Shown here piece by piece: positions 44,845 to 55,901 of a stretch of 64,000 nt of DNA. The notes under the pieces were generated by a model. It worked only from the letters and a program-made list of their open reading frames with translations, ran no database searches and was not told the origin of the DNA. The stretch is from Bubalus kerabau (taxonomy: Eukaryota > Chordata > Mammalia > Artiodactyla > Bovidae): contig NC_073624.1 of the NCBI RefSeq assembly GCF_029407905.1, positions 108,252,001 through 108,316,000 on the forward strand, given 5' to 3'. How positions within the stretch are numbered: position 1 is the first letter of the stretch; every line of letters starts with the position of its first letter. A program made the position numbers and the translations under genes.

Positions 44845-47715
44845 TGTTCTAAAATTATGCTCTCTAATGTGTATCAGGGAAATGTATTCACTTTCCTCAG
44901 AACACAAGCATTCTACTTTTGATTTCTAGCATCAAGAAATGTTTGGAGATGGAGAAAATGTGGAACTGCCTATTGAAAGGATGAGACGCTTGAGAGAGTA
45001 CCTGGTTCAGTGATTGCTCCTTCTCTGAGATGTGTCTCAATACATGCTATCAATCTCTAAGCTTTTTTTATGCTAATAGCATCCGAATTCTAAACATCCT
45101 AAGCCCAACATGACACATGGTCTGACCCAAGTTGAGCCAAACATGTCAGTTATATTTTCCTGACGACTCCTGTAGGAGTCAGATCAGTGCACATGATTCG
45201 AATTAAGCCATTCAGAAATCTTCACTAGATTCCCCAATCTATAGCAAAGAGCAGGTGGATCCTTCTCCAGAAGTACTAACCTTGACAGGAGAGTTTTAGA
45301 AGCTATTGGTGACCACAGTTCATGTGGAGAAAAGAGTGGGAAGTACAGATTTCACAGTCAAAGAACAGAAAGGATGAGATGAAGAGTTGACTTGTGGTAA
45401 AGTTGCAGAATATCTAAGGGAAGTTAACACTAAAGGATTATTCACCCAAGGATATAGTCTATGCCAAGTGAAACCATAATTGTTTTAAATTCAGTTTGGA
45501 AAGTAAACAGTAAATATTCATTTAAAATTTGAGTTAGTTGTGTCAGATCTTATTTTAAGAGATTTGATGATCTGAATATTATCATGCCTCCTTGTCATCT
45601 TTAGTTGCAGATAAATATGAATTTATGTTTATAATCTTTACCAATGTCAAAAACAAAAAATATTGAATTATTCTTTATAATTTAATGAATTAAATGTTGC
45701 TTTTACTTGTTCACACTATGTATTGTCCCATAAAGTTAACCTGTCTATATTAGGGAATAGAAACATCTTAAGAGCTTTACACAAGTTCAAATATTTCACT
45801 GCTTTTCTCTCTTCTGGCTAAATTATTTTCTAGAGAGGATATATTATTTAACAATAAAATATTATTAAAGTGATCTAAAATTATACTTAATCTGTCCTGT
45901 TTTTCCTAGACAATTACATTGCATTGAAAACTTACTGTTAACACATTAAAAAAAAAAAAGAACTGACACTAGTTAAAGATATACAGGAAGCGACAAATTG
46001 GGAACAATACACATTGGTAGGATAGAGTTAAGTTCACTGTGCAAAAATACTGACAATTGTTTTTATTTTTTTGCATTTTAAATCAGTCCATGCTATATTT
46101 AGTAGGGACATTTAATGCTTGGATTGACAATATTTTTCCAGGCTGTGCATTTCTGTCTTGAGTAGGATAAGAAACAGGAACACATCACTCTCATCCTCTT
46201 CAGACAATTCCCCTGAAGCTTTATTTATATTGGAATGATTTTAAAACCTCTCTCAACATTTGAAGGATTGTCTTGTTCTAGTATAACCTATGGATCAAAT
46301 TCCCTTTTCTAATTTCTTTACTCTCTACAAGGTCTGTCTGTTCTATAGCTACCCCTCCCTTTTTTTTTCCCTCTTCTTGGAGATTTCCTTAATATTTTAC
46401 TATTCTAGGGACATAGCAAGTGGGTGGTATCCATGTAAGTGATTTCTTCCTCTCTCACAAAATAATAGGAACTTGATGTTCAGTTTCAGAAAAAGATATA
46501 TATAGACTGATGAATATATTCCTGAAACACTAAAATATTACATAGGAGTAACAGAGAGAGAGAGAGAGAAAGAGAGAAATACAATTCTTTTTTTACTTTG
46601 ATAGTAATTATGATCATAATTAAATTGCTCCAAACTTCTATTTCCCATAGACTATATTCATGTATGATGGATGGTAGATATTAGAGAGATCACAAATATT
46701 CCAGCCACCTCTTCTTCCAGATACTCTGGCTTATCTAGCACTTTGTCCTCCAGCTGAATTTAATGGAGGCCATGTGATGTGATTTGACTGCTAGGTTGAC
46801 ATTTGAAGAGGCAGTGAGTGCCTTCCCATAATCTTGTCCCTTTAATGTAACAACTCACAGTAGCAGATAATGGCAATGAGAGGATGGTTTTCATGGTGAG
46901 AAGATGATGACAACAGGTAGATTGCACAGAAAACTCAAAATAGTCATTGAGGATAAACAAAACAAAAAACATGATTCTTGCCACCGATATTTGGGAATTG
47001 TTTGCTACTTCACGATAAGCTCGTTTCCAACAGATATAACTAAATTTGAATGACATACAATTACCTGTAGTATTTAATAGGAAATGTCTTTATTCATAAC
47101 TAATATATTTACTTTTGGTAATATACTTTTATAAATCTTTATTATTTTGTCACTTCAAATTCATGATGCAGTATTTAGTAAATTAATGCATAACTTTAAC
47201 CTTAAAAGGAGTAATTCGGAGTAACTTTTAAGAATAAAGACACAGAGAAGGTTATGTTACCCTGATATACAGAATAGTAACTTCCTTAATTATGGATATG
47301 TTATTTTGTTCAACTTTTTATAAGTTTTTAATATTTTGTGCAACTATTTATAAGCTTTTAATTCCTGAATTACTATACTCAATTTTTGCTTTAATTAAAT
47401 TGTTCTGCAATTGTTACTTAAAACTTTCCCTTTCATTTTATTTTTCAAAGAATCTTATTAAATACACAGTAAAGCATTATTATTTTTCAATTTCACATTT
47501 CTTTTGTCTTTCCTGTCTTTTTCACTACACTGAATATTCTTTTGATACATCTTCTAGTTCTTTATTTCTCTCTTCAGTTGTATCTTTTCTTGCTCTTTCA
47601 TCCATCTGCTGACATTTATATTTTCATACAACTACACTCTTTAAAATTTTCTTGAAAATCTTGCACAGAAATTTGGCTTGCTAATACTGTGTTTCTGGCA
47701 GTTTCAATAATGTAT
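44845..47715. other. Unassigned intergenic DNA, 2.9 kb
   Basis: No SINE or LINE signature recognised. It holds a (GA)n tract at 46552-46580. A 98-codon frame (47056-46760 -) and a 106-codon frame (47292-47612 +) have no recognisable domain. The second is T-rich and hydrophobic by composition. Confidence 0.4.
46552..46580. repeat. (GA)n microsatellite
   Basis: About ten GA units with one A insertion. Confidence 0.9.
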
Positions 47716-47717
47716 GT

Positions 47718-47932
47718 CCTGCTGCTGCTACTTAATTGCTCAGTCATGTTCAACTCTTTGCAACTCCATGGACTGTAGCCCACCAGGCTCTTCTGTCCAT
47801 GGGATTTTCTAGGCAAGAATGCTGGAAGAGGTTGTCATTTCCTTCTCCAGGGGATCTTCCTGACCCAGAGATCAAACCCACATCTCCTGCATTGGCAAGC
47901 ATATTCTTTACCACCGAGCCACCTGGGAAGCC
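47718..47932 (-). repeat. Bov-tA SINE, antisense, with CTG start and TSD
   Basis: (CTG)3 at about 47720 leads to a body and head ending 'gagccacctgggaagccc'. The octamer tatgtcct flanks it (47713-47720 and 47938-47945). The CTG tail on a tRNA-headed copy shows that the CTG/CAG end is not exclusive to BOV-A2. Confidence 0.93.
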
Positions 47933-47976
47933 CAATTTATGTCCTAGAAGATAATTTTTTTCCCCCACAAATAAGT

Positions 47977-48168
47977 ACCAGTGGCTCAGCACTAAAGAAT
48001 CTACCTACAATGCAAGAGATACAGGAGATTTGGGTTAGATCCCTGACTTGGAAAGATCCCCAGGAGGAGGAAATGCAATCCATTCTGGTATTCTTGCCTG
48101 GAAAATCCCATGGACAGAGGAGTTTGGCAGGCTACAGTTCATGGGTCACAAAAAGGTCAGACCCGGCA
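47977..48168 (+). repeat. Bov-tA SINE, sense
   Basis: The head (gtggctcagcactaaagaat, 47982-48001) and body to 'aaggtcagacccggc' are present. It lies only about 40 bases from an oppositely oriented Bov-tA, giving an inverted SINE pair. Confidence 0.9.
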
Positions 48169-48179
48169 CCACACACAGC

Positions 48180-48460
48180 AGTGTTCTTAAAGAAATTTCC
48201 TAATTCTTAATACAGCAGCAATGCTGCAAAAATGTGTCTTTCAGCAATCAGTGGTTCTCCAGTGAGTATTCTTGTAAAGTTTTTTCCCCCATATCTAATG
48301 ATTTAGGAATAAACTCCAGAATGTATATTTTCACAAGTTCACCCCTTGTTGATTCTGTGGCAGTTGAATCACTGAAGAGTCTGAGAAATATGGCTATTAA
48401 TATGTACAAAATTTATTGCAAAAAACATGTTAACGGTCTTCAGGATATCAATAATGGGCT
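48180..48460. other. Unassigned DNA
   Basis: An 88-codon frame (48234-48500) runs into the BovB tail and has no recognisable domain. Confidence 0.3.
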
Positions 48461-48464
48461 AAAG

Positions 48465-48776
48465 CTTGGACTGCAAGGAGATCCAACCAGTCAATCCTAA
48501 AGGAAACCAGTCCTGAATTGGAAGGACTGATGCTGAAGCTGAAACTCCAAAGCGTTGGCCATCTGATGTGCAGAACTGACTCACTGGAAAAGACCCTGAT
48601 GCTGGGAGGAGAAGGAAGAGGATGACAGAGGATGTGTCGGTTGGATGGCATCTGACGCAATGGACATGAATTTGAGTAAGCTCCAGGAGTTGGTGATGGA
48701 CCAGGAAGTCTGGCATGCTGCAGGCCATGGGGTTGCAAGGAGTTGGACATGACTGAGTAACTGAACTGAACTGAAA
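48465..48776 (+). repeat. BovB 3' tail, sense, moderately old
   Basis: BovB text from 'ggactgcaaggagatccaacc' to ACTGAACTGAACTGA (48761-48775), with a deletion shortening the 'gggattgggggcagg' segment near 48604. Antisense frames across it are shadows. Confidence 0.92.
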
Positions 48777-48971
48777 AGTAGTATATTTCAGAATGCTCCC
48801 TTTGGTATCACTCTTCAGAGTGAAAGGAAGAGATAGGCTGGAGGAAATGAAATGAAGTCAAAAACAGAGGAAGAATTTAAGGACTGAGCTGAGGTAGTCC
48901 GAACAAAGGGGAATGGAATTAAGTAGATTTAGGACTAAGAATTATAACTGATGAGTTTTAAGGATTATTAG

Positions 48972-49160
48972 AGCTTCCCTCATAGCTCAGTTGGTAAAGA
49001 ATCTACCGGCAATGCAGGAGACCCAGGTTCAATTCCTGGGTTGAGAAGATTCCCTGGAGAAGAAAATGGTGATCCACTCCAGTATATAGGAGCCTGGCAG
49101 GCTATAATCCACGGGGTCGCAAGAGTTGGGCACAACTTAGCGACTAAACCACCACCACTG
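48972..49160 (+). repeat. Bov-tA SINE, sense, internally shortened
   Basis: A clear head (tagctcagttggtaaagaatc, about 48983-49003) is followed by a body lacking the 'ttcttgcctggagaatcccatggacag' segment between 49087 and 49090. Confidence 0.9.
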
Positions 49161-49178
49161 AACATTGTTAAAAGGTAC

Positions 49179-49303
49179 TGCTGCTGCTGCTGCTAAGTCC
49201 CTCCAGTCGTATCTGACTCTGTGCGACCCCATAGACGGCAGAGGCTCCTCTGTCCCTGGGATTCTCCAGGCAAGAACACTGGAGTGGGTTGCCATTTCCT
49301 TCT
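49179..49303 (-). repeat. BovA monomer with CTG tract, antisense
   Basis: (CTG)5 at about 49180-49194 and a single body, with an internal loss of 'cccaccaggctcc' near 49240. It may be a shortened BOV-A2. Confidence 0.92.
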
Positions 49304-49309
49304 CTAAGT

Positions 49310-49570
49310 TAAGGGGTAAGAGGTTAGTAAATAGAAGAATCAGATTTCAACGTTGATTTCCTTACCTTGGTTGATGCTGGTTATATTACTTAAAATAGGG
49401 TAAGTGGGATTTTTGATGAGTTTCTTTAAGGGTTAAAGATAGAATAGGACAATTTTAGCCTTCAGTACTCTGAAATTGGTGTGAATCTATAGGGACAGTG
49501 AGGAGGCAGTGGCACAAAGATTTGAGAGACAAGATATGAATTTGTTCCATACATTTTGAAGCTATAAGCA
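49310..49570. other. Unassigned DNA
   Basis: No recognisable element. Confidence 0.35.
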
Positions 49571-49571
49571 C

Positions 49572-49885
49572 GTGAAAGTGACAGTCGCTCAGTCGTGTCT
49601 GACTTTGCAACCCCATGGACTATACAGTCCATGGAATTCTCCAGGCCAGAATACTAAGGTAGGTAGCCTTTCCCTTCTCCAGGGGATCTTCCCAACCCAG
49701 GGATCCAACCCAGGTCTCCTGCATTGCAGGCAGATTCTTTACCAGCTGAGCCACAAGGGTAGCCCAAGAATATTGGAGTGGGTTGCCTATCCCTTCTCAA
49801 GCAGATCTTCTCGACCCAGGAATGGAACAAGGATCTCCTGCATTGCAGGCAGATTCTTTACCAACTGAGCTATCAGGGAAGCCCC
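49572..49885 (-). repeat. Bov-tA with duplicated head (Bov-tA3-like), antisense
   Basis: A body and a head ending 'gagccacaagggtagccc' (about 49765) are followed by a second body-end plus head ending 'gctatcagggaagcccc' (49869-49885). This is the same compound order as at 18005. The second head here is better preserved. Confidence 0.92.
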
Positions 49886-49942
49886 ATATATATGGTGTGT
49901 GTATATATATATATATACACACACACATATATATACACCACA
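49886..49942. repeat. (TA)n/(CA)n microsatellite at the SINE end
   Basis: TA, GT and CA dinucleotide blocks directly abut the 5' end of the Bov-tA. Because the SINE is antisense, this is not its A-tail, so it probably represents the pre-existing target or TSD. Confidence 0.85.
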
Positions 49943-50184
49943 AGCATATATACGGTATTTAAAAACATGGAAATGAATCATGTGATCCTGGAAGATAGTA
50001 AAGAGGGGAAAGGAAATGAGACAAAGAATTGTAACATATATCATTATTAAAAATTGACAGAGAAGGGAACTAGTGGATATTGTCATGCTGCATATTTATC
50101 CAAGCACAAAATAAGGCATCCTAATACAATATTCTATATTTGGTTTTATTTGTTCATTGTTTTGGTGCTCTGGACACTAGACTC

Positions 50185-50365
50185 CAAGTCTGGATAATAA
50201 TTTATACCAGCTGCTCTCAGTCATTATTGTGCATCATAATAACTTGTGGAGGTTTCAGAGACAGACATTCTTGGGCCTTATTCCTCAAGATTGTAATGAG
50301 AGGATTTCTGATACACTACCAGATTTACAAATTGCAGCTTTATACTCATCCAAGTAATTTTGCAT
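50185..50365. repeat. Possible hAT-type (MER) DNA-transposon relic
   Basis: 'cataataacttgtggaggtttcagagacagacattcttgggccttattcc' resembles the middle of old non-autonomous hAT elements. Weak. Confidence 0.3.
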
Positions 50366-50635
50366 AGAGTTAAAAATTAAAGGTTTAACTGATAATCACT
50401 ACTTATGATAATTTATTAAAATATGTTGTGTGTTACTATAAAAAGTATATAGTTTGCTACTTTTATTATCTTTATGTGAAATTATTGATAAGTAATTGTG
50501 CCAGGTATTTACCTATTGTCTCTGATATTCAATTCAAATATCCTACACCTATAGAAAACTTAAGTGAAACTCCTCAAACATACATTGTCTTCTCTTTCTG
50601 TTCCAATTTAATGCTTTTAAATGTTTAATGCTTTA

Positions 50636-50705
50636 ATACATATATATGTATATATTTAGAAGTCACTTTGAGAGAGTCAAGTCAGCTATGTATTGGGAAA
50701 GTGGT

Positions 50706-50756
<51 letters not shown>

Positions 50757-50780
50757 ACACGCAGAGGGAGAGAGAGTCCA
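50636..50780. repeat. Microsatellites: TA/TATG then (TA)n(CA)n and (GA)n
   Basis: A short TATG stretch (50638-50657) precedes a compound (TA)9(CA)12-like array (50707-50760) ending in a gagggagagagag run. Confidence 0.93.
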
Positions 50781-51280
50781 GTGTTAACTAGAAGAATGGA
50801 TTAACATTGTTTTTGCATATGTTTCATATTATACATCATACTCCAGGGACTTGTTTCACTCAGAAATCCACTAGGTGGCATTACAAACTATAATGTTTTA
50901 ATAATTCACTGATTAAACACTTAATAAAATCATGTAATAAAGCCACCTGCTCATAATTTATTTCAAATAACCTGAGTTAGGTTTTCTACCTTTATTTTCA
51001 ATATTAATAATATAAATATTTTATTAAAATTAATATTCATTCAAAATTTTATTGAAATCTATAAAGTCATTTAAGTATTTATAATAATAAAGGACCTAGC
51101 TAAGGGACATTATTATAATGTTGTATATTTATTCTCCTGAGACACTTTTAAATCACATAGGTCTTATATTTCAAAATCCCACATGTTTAATGAATATTGT
51201 CTGAAAAAGGGAATAAAAACAACGAAAACAGCTTAGATAGCAAAACTTGGGAAACACTTACTAATGAGGCTGCATTGTTA

Positions 51281-51325
51281 GCTTGCAAGAATCAGACATG
51301 ACTTAGTGACTAAACAACACCACCA
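51281..51325 (+). repeat. BovA 3' tail remnant
   Basis: Only 'gcttgcaagaatcagacatgacttagtgacta' and a CACCACCA end survive (51281-51326). Confidence 0.7.
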
Positions 51326-51329
51326 CCAA

Positions 51330-52025
51330 CAAAAGATACTCTGAATATATGTTTCAGCAATCACACTTCGTGGTGTTCATCAGAATGAGGTGAAAACCAA
51401 ATCCACAAAAAACCCTACAGATGATGCTTATAGAGGCTTTAGTTCACAATTGCCAAAACTTAGAAGGAACCAAGATGTTCTTCAGTAGGTGAGTGAATAA
51501 ATAACCATGATACATCCAGACAATGGAATATTATTCAGATCCAAAAAGAAATGAGCTATGAAACAATGAAAAGAGAGAGAGAAATCTTAAATTCACTTTA
51601 CTAAGTGAAAAAGGATAACTTGAAAAGGCTACATACCGTGTGATTAAAACTCTATGACATTTTAGAAAAGGCATAACTATGGAAATAGAGGAAGACCAGT
51701 GCTTGTTATGGAGAAGGAGAGACAAATGAATAGGCGAACAGAGGATTTTTACAGCAGTGAAACAATATGAATCTACAATGTAGGTAATTGCATTATCCAT
51801 TTCTGAAAGCACATAGAATGTAGTATCTAGAATGAAGTTTAATGGACTATGTTTGATAATGATGTTTTAGTGTAAGTTCCTCTGTTGTAATAAATGTACT
51901 ATTCTGGTGTGGGAAATCAATACTGGGGGAGACTGTTTGTAGGAAGTAGAGGGTACATGAGAATTCTCTACTTTCTGCTCAATTTTTCTGTGAATCTAAC
52001 AGTGTTCTAAAAATATTTAAAATGA
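51330..52025 (+). repeat. Old L1 ORF2 end and 3'UTR, sense
   Basis: 'ccaaaacttagaaggaaccaagatgttcttcagtaggtgagtg' (51452-51495) and 'ccagacaatggaatattattcag' (51517-51539) are the end of L1 ORF2, followed by 3'UTR-like text. Decayed, with no open frame. Confidence 0.72.
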
Positions 52026-52299
52026 AGAGAAGAGCGACTTTAGAAAAACCATCTTCATCTAAGTTTTAAGAAGAAATTTAACAGTGAATATTTAATAAAA
52101 TTAAGTTGTAACTGAAAATCTTACCCTGCTCAAAAAACTACCTGTTCCAAAAGTCATTTCCACAAACATTTAAGAAACAGAATATTAGAATCATTTACAA
52201 ACACTTTCAGCGAAGAGAACAATAGTTATCATTTCCCAGCTCATTTATGAGACTAGGATGGCTATTATGAAAAGCCATAATAATACTACATGAAAATAA

Positions 52300-52600
52300 A
52301 TTTCAATCTAATCACATTTATTATTATATGTGTCAAAACCCTAAACAAAATATTAACAAATGAAATCCAGGAAAATATTAAACAGAGTAATTTATCATAG
52401 TCCTTTTGACTTTATCTCAGAGACTCCAGGAATAAAATGTTGATTTAATAAGAAAAGTGATTAGTGAAATACACGATATTAATAGGAAAACAACTGTATG
52501 ATAGTGTTAATCAATGAAAAAATACATTTTGATCATATTCACCATACATTGAGGATTAAAAATATTAAATCAGAAATACGAGGGATTTGTTTAAGATTTT
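52300..52600 (+). repeat. Old L1 ORF2 RT fragment, sense
   Basis: 'caaaaccctaaacaaaatattaacaaatgaaatcc' followed by 'acgatattaataggaaaacaact' matches the order of the L1 RT region after the PISLMN motif. It is separate from the 51330 fragment, and out of order with it if from one element. Confidence 0.55.
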
Positions 52601-52689
52601 TTAAGGGCATTGAATTCTCAAGTCCTCTCATTAGTATCTGTTAACTTGAATAAATCATCAAATCTTTTCCTCAAGAATTTTGTAACACA

Positions 52690-52862
52690 TTATACTTTAC
52701 AAGGCAGTTTACATACACACTATATCTTTTTATTTAATCCTTAAAATAACATAATGGGTTACATAAAATAAATTAGGACTGGGACACAGAGATGCTACAA
52801 TGAATGTCAAATAGTGAAGTTGGAACATGGCAAAACTATGTTTAGAATACATATACATAATA
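52690..52862 (-). repeat. MIR SINE relic, antisense
   Basis: 'ttttatttaatccttaaaataacataatggg', 'aggactgggacacagagatgctac' and 'gttggaacatgg' are in reversed MIR order. Confidence 0.5.
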
Positions 52863-52989
52863 ACTCCCAGTTAAGAGCTCTTTTAAGATTTATAATCTCA
52901 TCTCTTCAGAATTGCAATCATGGATTTTTGTGAGTAGCCAAAAGTCATTTCTACAAGTATGACTTAATGTGAAAAGAGGCAGCTACATT

Positions 52990-53316
52990 TCATCCTTTGC
53001 ATTGAGTCCAGTTCTCGTCACGATTTATCCACACAGTGTCATTGCCTGTAGCATTGCATCTTTTAGGTGGTGACTTGTGAAGGAAGGTTTGGGAAATATA
53101 AAAATAATGGAAATTTATACTGACAAAATTGAGGTGACTGGTCCAAATTTTCCAGTCCCTCCAGGCAAAAAATGCAAATATCAGTGTAGTGCAAAGCCTG
53201 TAGAATTTGACAGTTTCTTGGAAAAATGCAATGCCATAGTCAAATGAAAGCTCAGGGAACTCAGAAAAGTGGGGACAGTATAACCCCCTTTGGACGTCAG
53301 TGTGCACTTCAATCAC
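52990..53316 (-). CDS. Unidentified 108-codon reading frame, unsupported as a gene
   Basis: A frame open from 53316 to 52990 encodes 108 residues beginning MIEVHTDVQRGLYCPHF. It has a hydrophobic aromatic-rich middle (about residues 28-50, including FAFFAWRDWKIW) and a polar C-terminal part with a CNATGND segment and three cysteines. It overlaps no ruminant repeat that I recognise. I do not recognise the protein. No Kozak context, splice signals or poly-A signal support expression. It could be an exon remnant, part of an old retroelement or retropseudogene, or chance in a less stop-rich stretch. Confidence 0.15.
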   Translation of the reverse strand: MIEVHTDVQRGLYCPHFSEFPELSFDYGIAFFQETVKFYRLCTTLIFAFFAWRDWKIWTSHLNFVSINFHYFYISQTFLHKSPPKRCNATGNDTVWINRDENWTQCKG

Positions 53317-53319
53317 ATG

Positions 53320-54090
53320 GACTTGAGATCAGGTAAGAGTGTTTAGATGATTATGTATAATACACCAAAAATAAAGATATTACAAAATTGTTCTTGAAAA
53401 CAAACGATAAAACAGCTTCTACATATTGTTTGCAGGTCAAGAACTTGAAAACACATTCTAAAAAAAATTGTGGAAATTAATATCTAGAAAAGTAATTCTC
53501 AGCATTTTCCCTGAAGTTTCAGTGACACTGAAAGTATGAGGGTTTTTTATATATTTATGCAAATATAATTAGACACACTCACAGACATAAACACAAGGGA
53601 ACATAACCAACTTATTGCTGTTAAATCATTCACTAGGATAATTAGCCACTTCCTACCTGAAACACATTCTAAGGAAATCATATGAAATCCATGTTTACTT
53701 AGTTGATGTTTTAACTTAAACAAAATAAAGGTATGCTTACATAAAACAGAAATATAAAATATTCTTGAACAATATTAAGTGATTTTTGAAAAATTTATAA
53801 TTTAATAATTTACAACATTAAATTTATATCTTTGAAACAACTCTTTGTTTTTTGAAAATGCAAAAACATCATTTTGTAAATGTTCATGAAAAAAAAATCT
53901 CATTTTTCTTTGGATCACCCTTGATCCAATGATCTATTTTCATTGCTCAATAAGAAATTATTTTACATTTGTTTCATAAACCAAGCAATACTACTTCCTT
54001 TCATTTACTTGCTAAAATTATAAAACAGCTAACATTTTCTACTGTCACTTTTTACAGGAGTGATAGCTATTGATATATAATTAAATTTCA
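53320..54090. other. Unassigned AT-rich DNA
   Basis: No recognisable repeat or gene. Confidence 0.35.
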
Positions 54091-54091
54091 T

Positions 54092-54450
54092 TCAATTCAG
54101 TTCAGTTCAGTCACTCAGTCATGTCCAACTCTTTGCGACCCCATGAACTGCAGCACGCCAGGCCTCCCTGTCCATCACCAACTCCCGGAGTTCACCCAAA
54201 CTTATGTCCATTGAGTTGGTGATGCCAACCAACCATCTCATCCTGGCATCCCCTTCTCCCACCTTCAAGGTTACGGTTAGGGTTGAATATGCTATCTAGG
54301 TTGGTTATAACTTTGCTTCCAAGGAGTAAGTGTCTTTTAGTTTCATGGCTGCGATCACCATCTGCAGTGATTTTAGAGACCCAAAAAACAAAGTCTGACA
54401 CTGTTTCCACTGTTTCCCGATCTATTTCCCATGAGGTGATGTTATCTTCT
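54092..54450 (-). repeat. BovB fragment with internal deletion and telomere-like filler
   Basis: The terminal CAGTT repeat (about 54096-54112) and the first ~160 bases of the reversed BovB end are followed by GGTTACGGTTAGGGTT at 54269-54284. BovB then resumes at 'ttgaatatgctatctagg' (54283) and continues to about 54440. Compared with the copy at 6178, about 307 bases (6363-6669 equivalent) are missing at the junction. The filler is not part of BovB. Confidence 0.92.
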
Positions 54451-54649
54451 GTTATTTATGCTCTCAAATTTGCCTACAAAGTTTTACATTATCTTCAATT
54501 AGCACAGATACTATCCTGACACTGACTTCTGCTCATTGTCTGATGGTTACATTTTGTCATTCATAGACATATATGATTTAATCTTTCAATATGAATGAGT
54601 ACACAAGCAATATAATAATTTTTTTTCCAGCCACTGTAGTAAATATTTT

Positions 54650-54770
54650 CTGTGTATCATCTGATACAATCTTCTCAAAACAGCACAAGGGGGCAATTGT
54701 TGCCATCTCTCTTTTTTTCTAGATGAGGAGAAAAACTACTAAAGGACCAGAGAACTTGTTAAAATCTATA
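54650..54770 (-). repeat. MIR SINE relic, antisense
   Basis: 'tctagatgaggagaaaaactactaaagg' with upstream 'caatcttctcaaaacagc' follows the reversed MIR centre. Confidence 0.5.
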
Positions 54771-54779
54771 TAAATTTTA

Positions 54780-55340
54780 AGTGCATGACTAAATATCAGT
54801 TACATTTTCTAATATCTAAGGATACAATGTGGCAAATTCCTGTAGTTTACTTGAGAATTATCTGAAATAATGGTTATAGCTGAAAAAATAGAAAAATCGT
54901 ATGTCTTACTTCCTGCTGCTAAAGTACAGATTATAAAAGAGAAGGGACAGCTTAGAGTAGGTGCACTTGTAGCTAAAAACAGGGAGGATTTATTAGAGCT
55001 TCTTTCTGCTTCTCCATAGCTGGTTACTTGATCCAAAGAAACAAGGGTAAGAGACCAGGTAAGTTGCACTGAATTTCTTCCTTTATGGGTTTTTCATAAT
55101 GTTTCAGAGAAAAGAGGATTGTGCTTACAAATTAATTTTTATCTTTTTAATTTGTAGCTGGGTCTATACAGTTTAGAGAGTGTAAGTGTATATGGATATT
55201 ATGCCAGACTTGCCAAGCTGTGGAACCACCTAAGGGATTAAAATATTTGAGAAAGAACTGTTGAATCAAAACAAAATGGTAGATGTGAAAAGTAGAAAGA
55301 TTTAATTTGGAGAACTATAGATTTAGCCAAGATTAAACAA
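54780..55340. other. Unassigned DNA
   Basis: An 86-codon frame (55069-54809 -) has no recognisable domain. No repeat is recognised. Confidence 0.35.
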
Positions 55341-55348
55341 ATGGGCAT

Positions 55349-55568
55349 GATTTCCCTGGGAGTTCAGTGGTAAAAACACACCTGCAAATGCAGGGGATGT
55401 AGGTTGAATCCCTGGCTCTGGAAGATCCCCTGGAGAGGGCAATGGCAGCCCACTCCAGTGTTCTTGCCTGGAGAATCCCATGGACAGAGGAGCTTGGTAG
55501 GCTATAGTCCATGGAGTCACAAAAATGTCAGCTACAAATTAGCGAATAAACAACAGCAACAACATAAG
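55349..55568 (+). repeat. Bov-tA SINE, sense, with TSD
   Basis: Head and body are present, ending in an ACAACAGCAACAAC tail. The heptamer tgggcat flanks it (55342-55348 and 55569-55575). Confidence 0.92.
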
Positions 55569-55849
55569 TGGGCATTAGTGGGAAGGATATCAACAGGCCT
55601 TGGCCGTTTTCTTTAAAAATTCTATTTCATTCTTTCAAATATTGTGATAAAATTATCTTATTCTATATTTCTGGGGGTACACATTTTTCAGCTAAATGTT
55701 AGTAAAGGAGTTTGGGAAATCGTGTGCATTATGAATCTTATTGAATTGTCAGTTTCAATTTCCTTAGAGCTAGAAAGTCAGATAACTGACTTTGTTAGGT
55801 ATTATTCAGGATGTCATAGCTATTAAAGCTTTTAAAAAAAGATTTGCCA

Positions 55850-55901
55850 TAGGCAAAACCAATACAATATTGTAAAGTTAAAAAATAAAATTAAAAAAAA
55901 A
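55850..55901 (+). mobile_element. Ultra-short L1 insertion (about 30 bases plus A-tail) with TSD
   Basis: 'taggcaaaaccaatacaata' and 'ttgtaaagtt' are the last bases of ruminant L1, followed by an A-rich tail (55880-55901). Identical copies of aaagatttgcca lie on each side (55838-55849 and 55902-55913), extendable into the A-run. The left junction TTTT|AAAAAAAG at 55833/55834 fits the L1 endonuclease preference. Confidence 0.85.

Noticed and set aside
47292..47612. 106-codon hydrophobic frame resembling a membrane protein
   Set aside because: The composition follows the T-rich strand (Phe, Leu, Ser, Tyr). No domain or conserved signal, so probably a chance frame.
54269..54284. True telomere or chromosome end
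   Set aside because: Only about 2.5 units of TTAGGG-like sequence lie inside a BovB that continues on both sides. Kept as a repair-filler observation instead.
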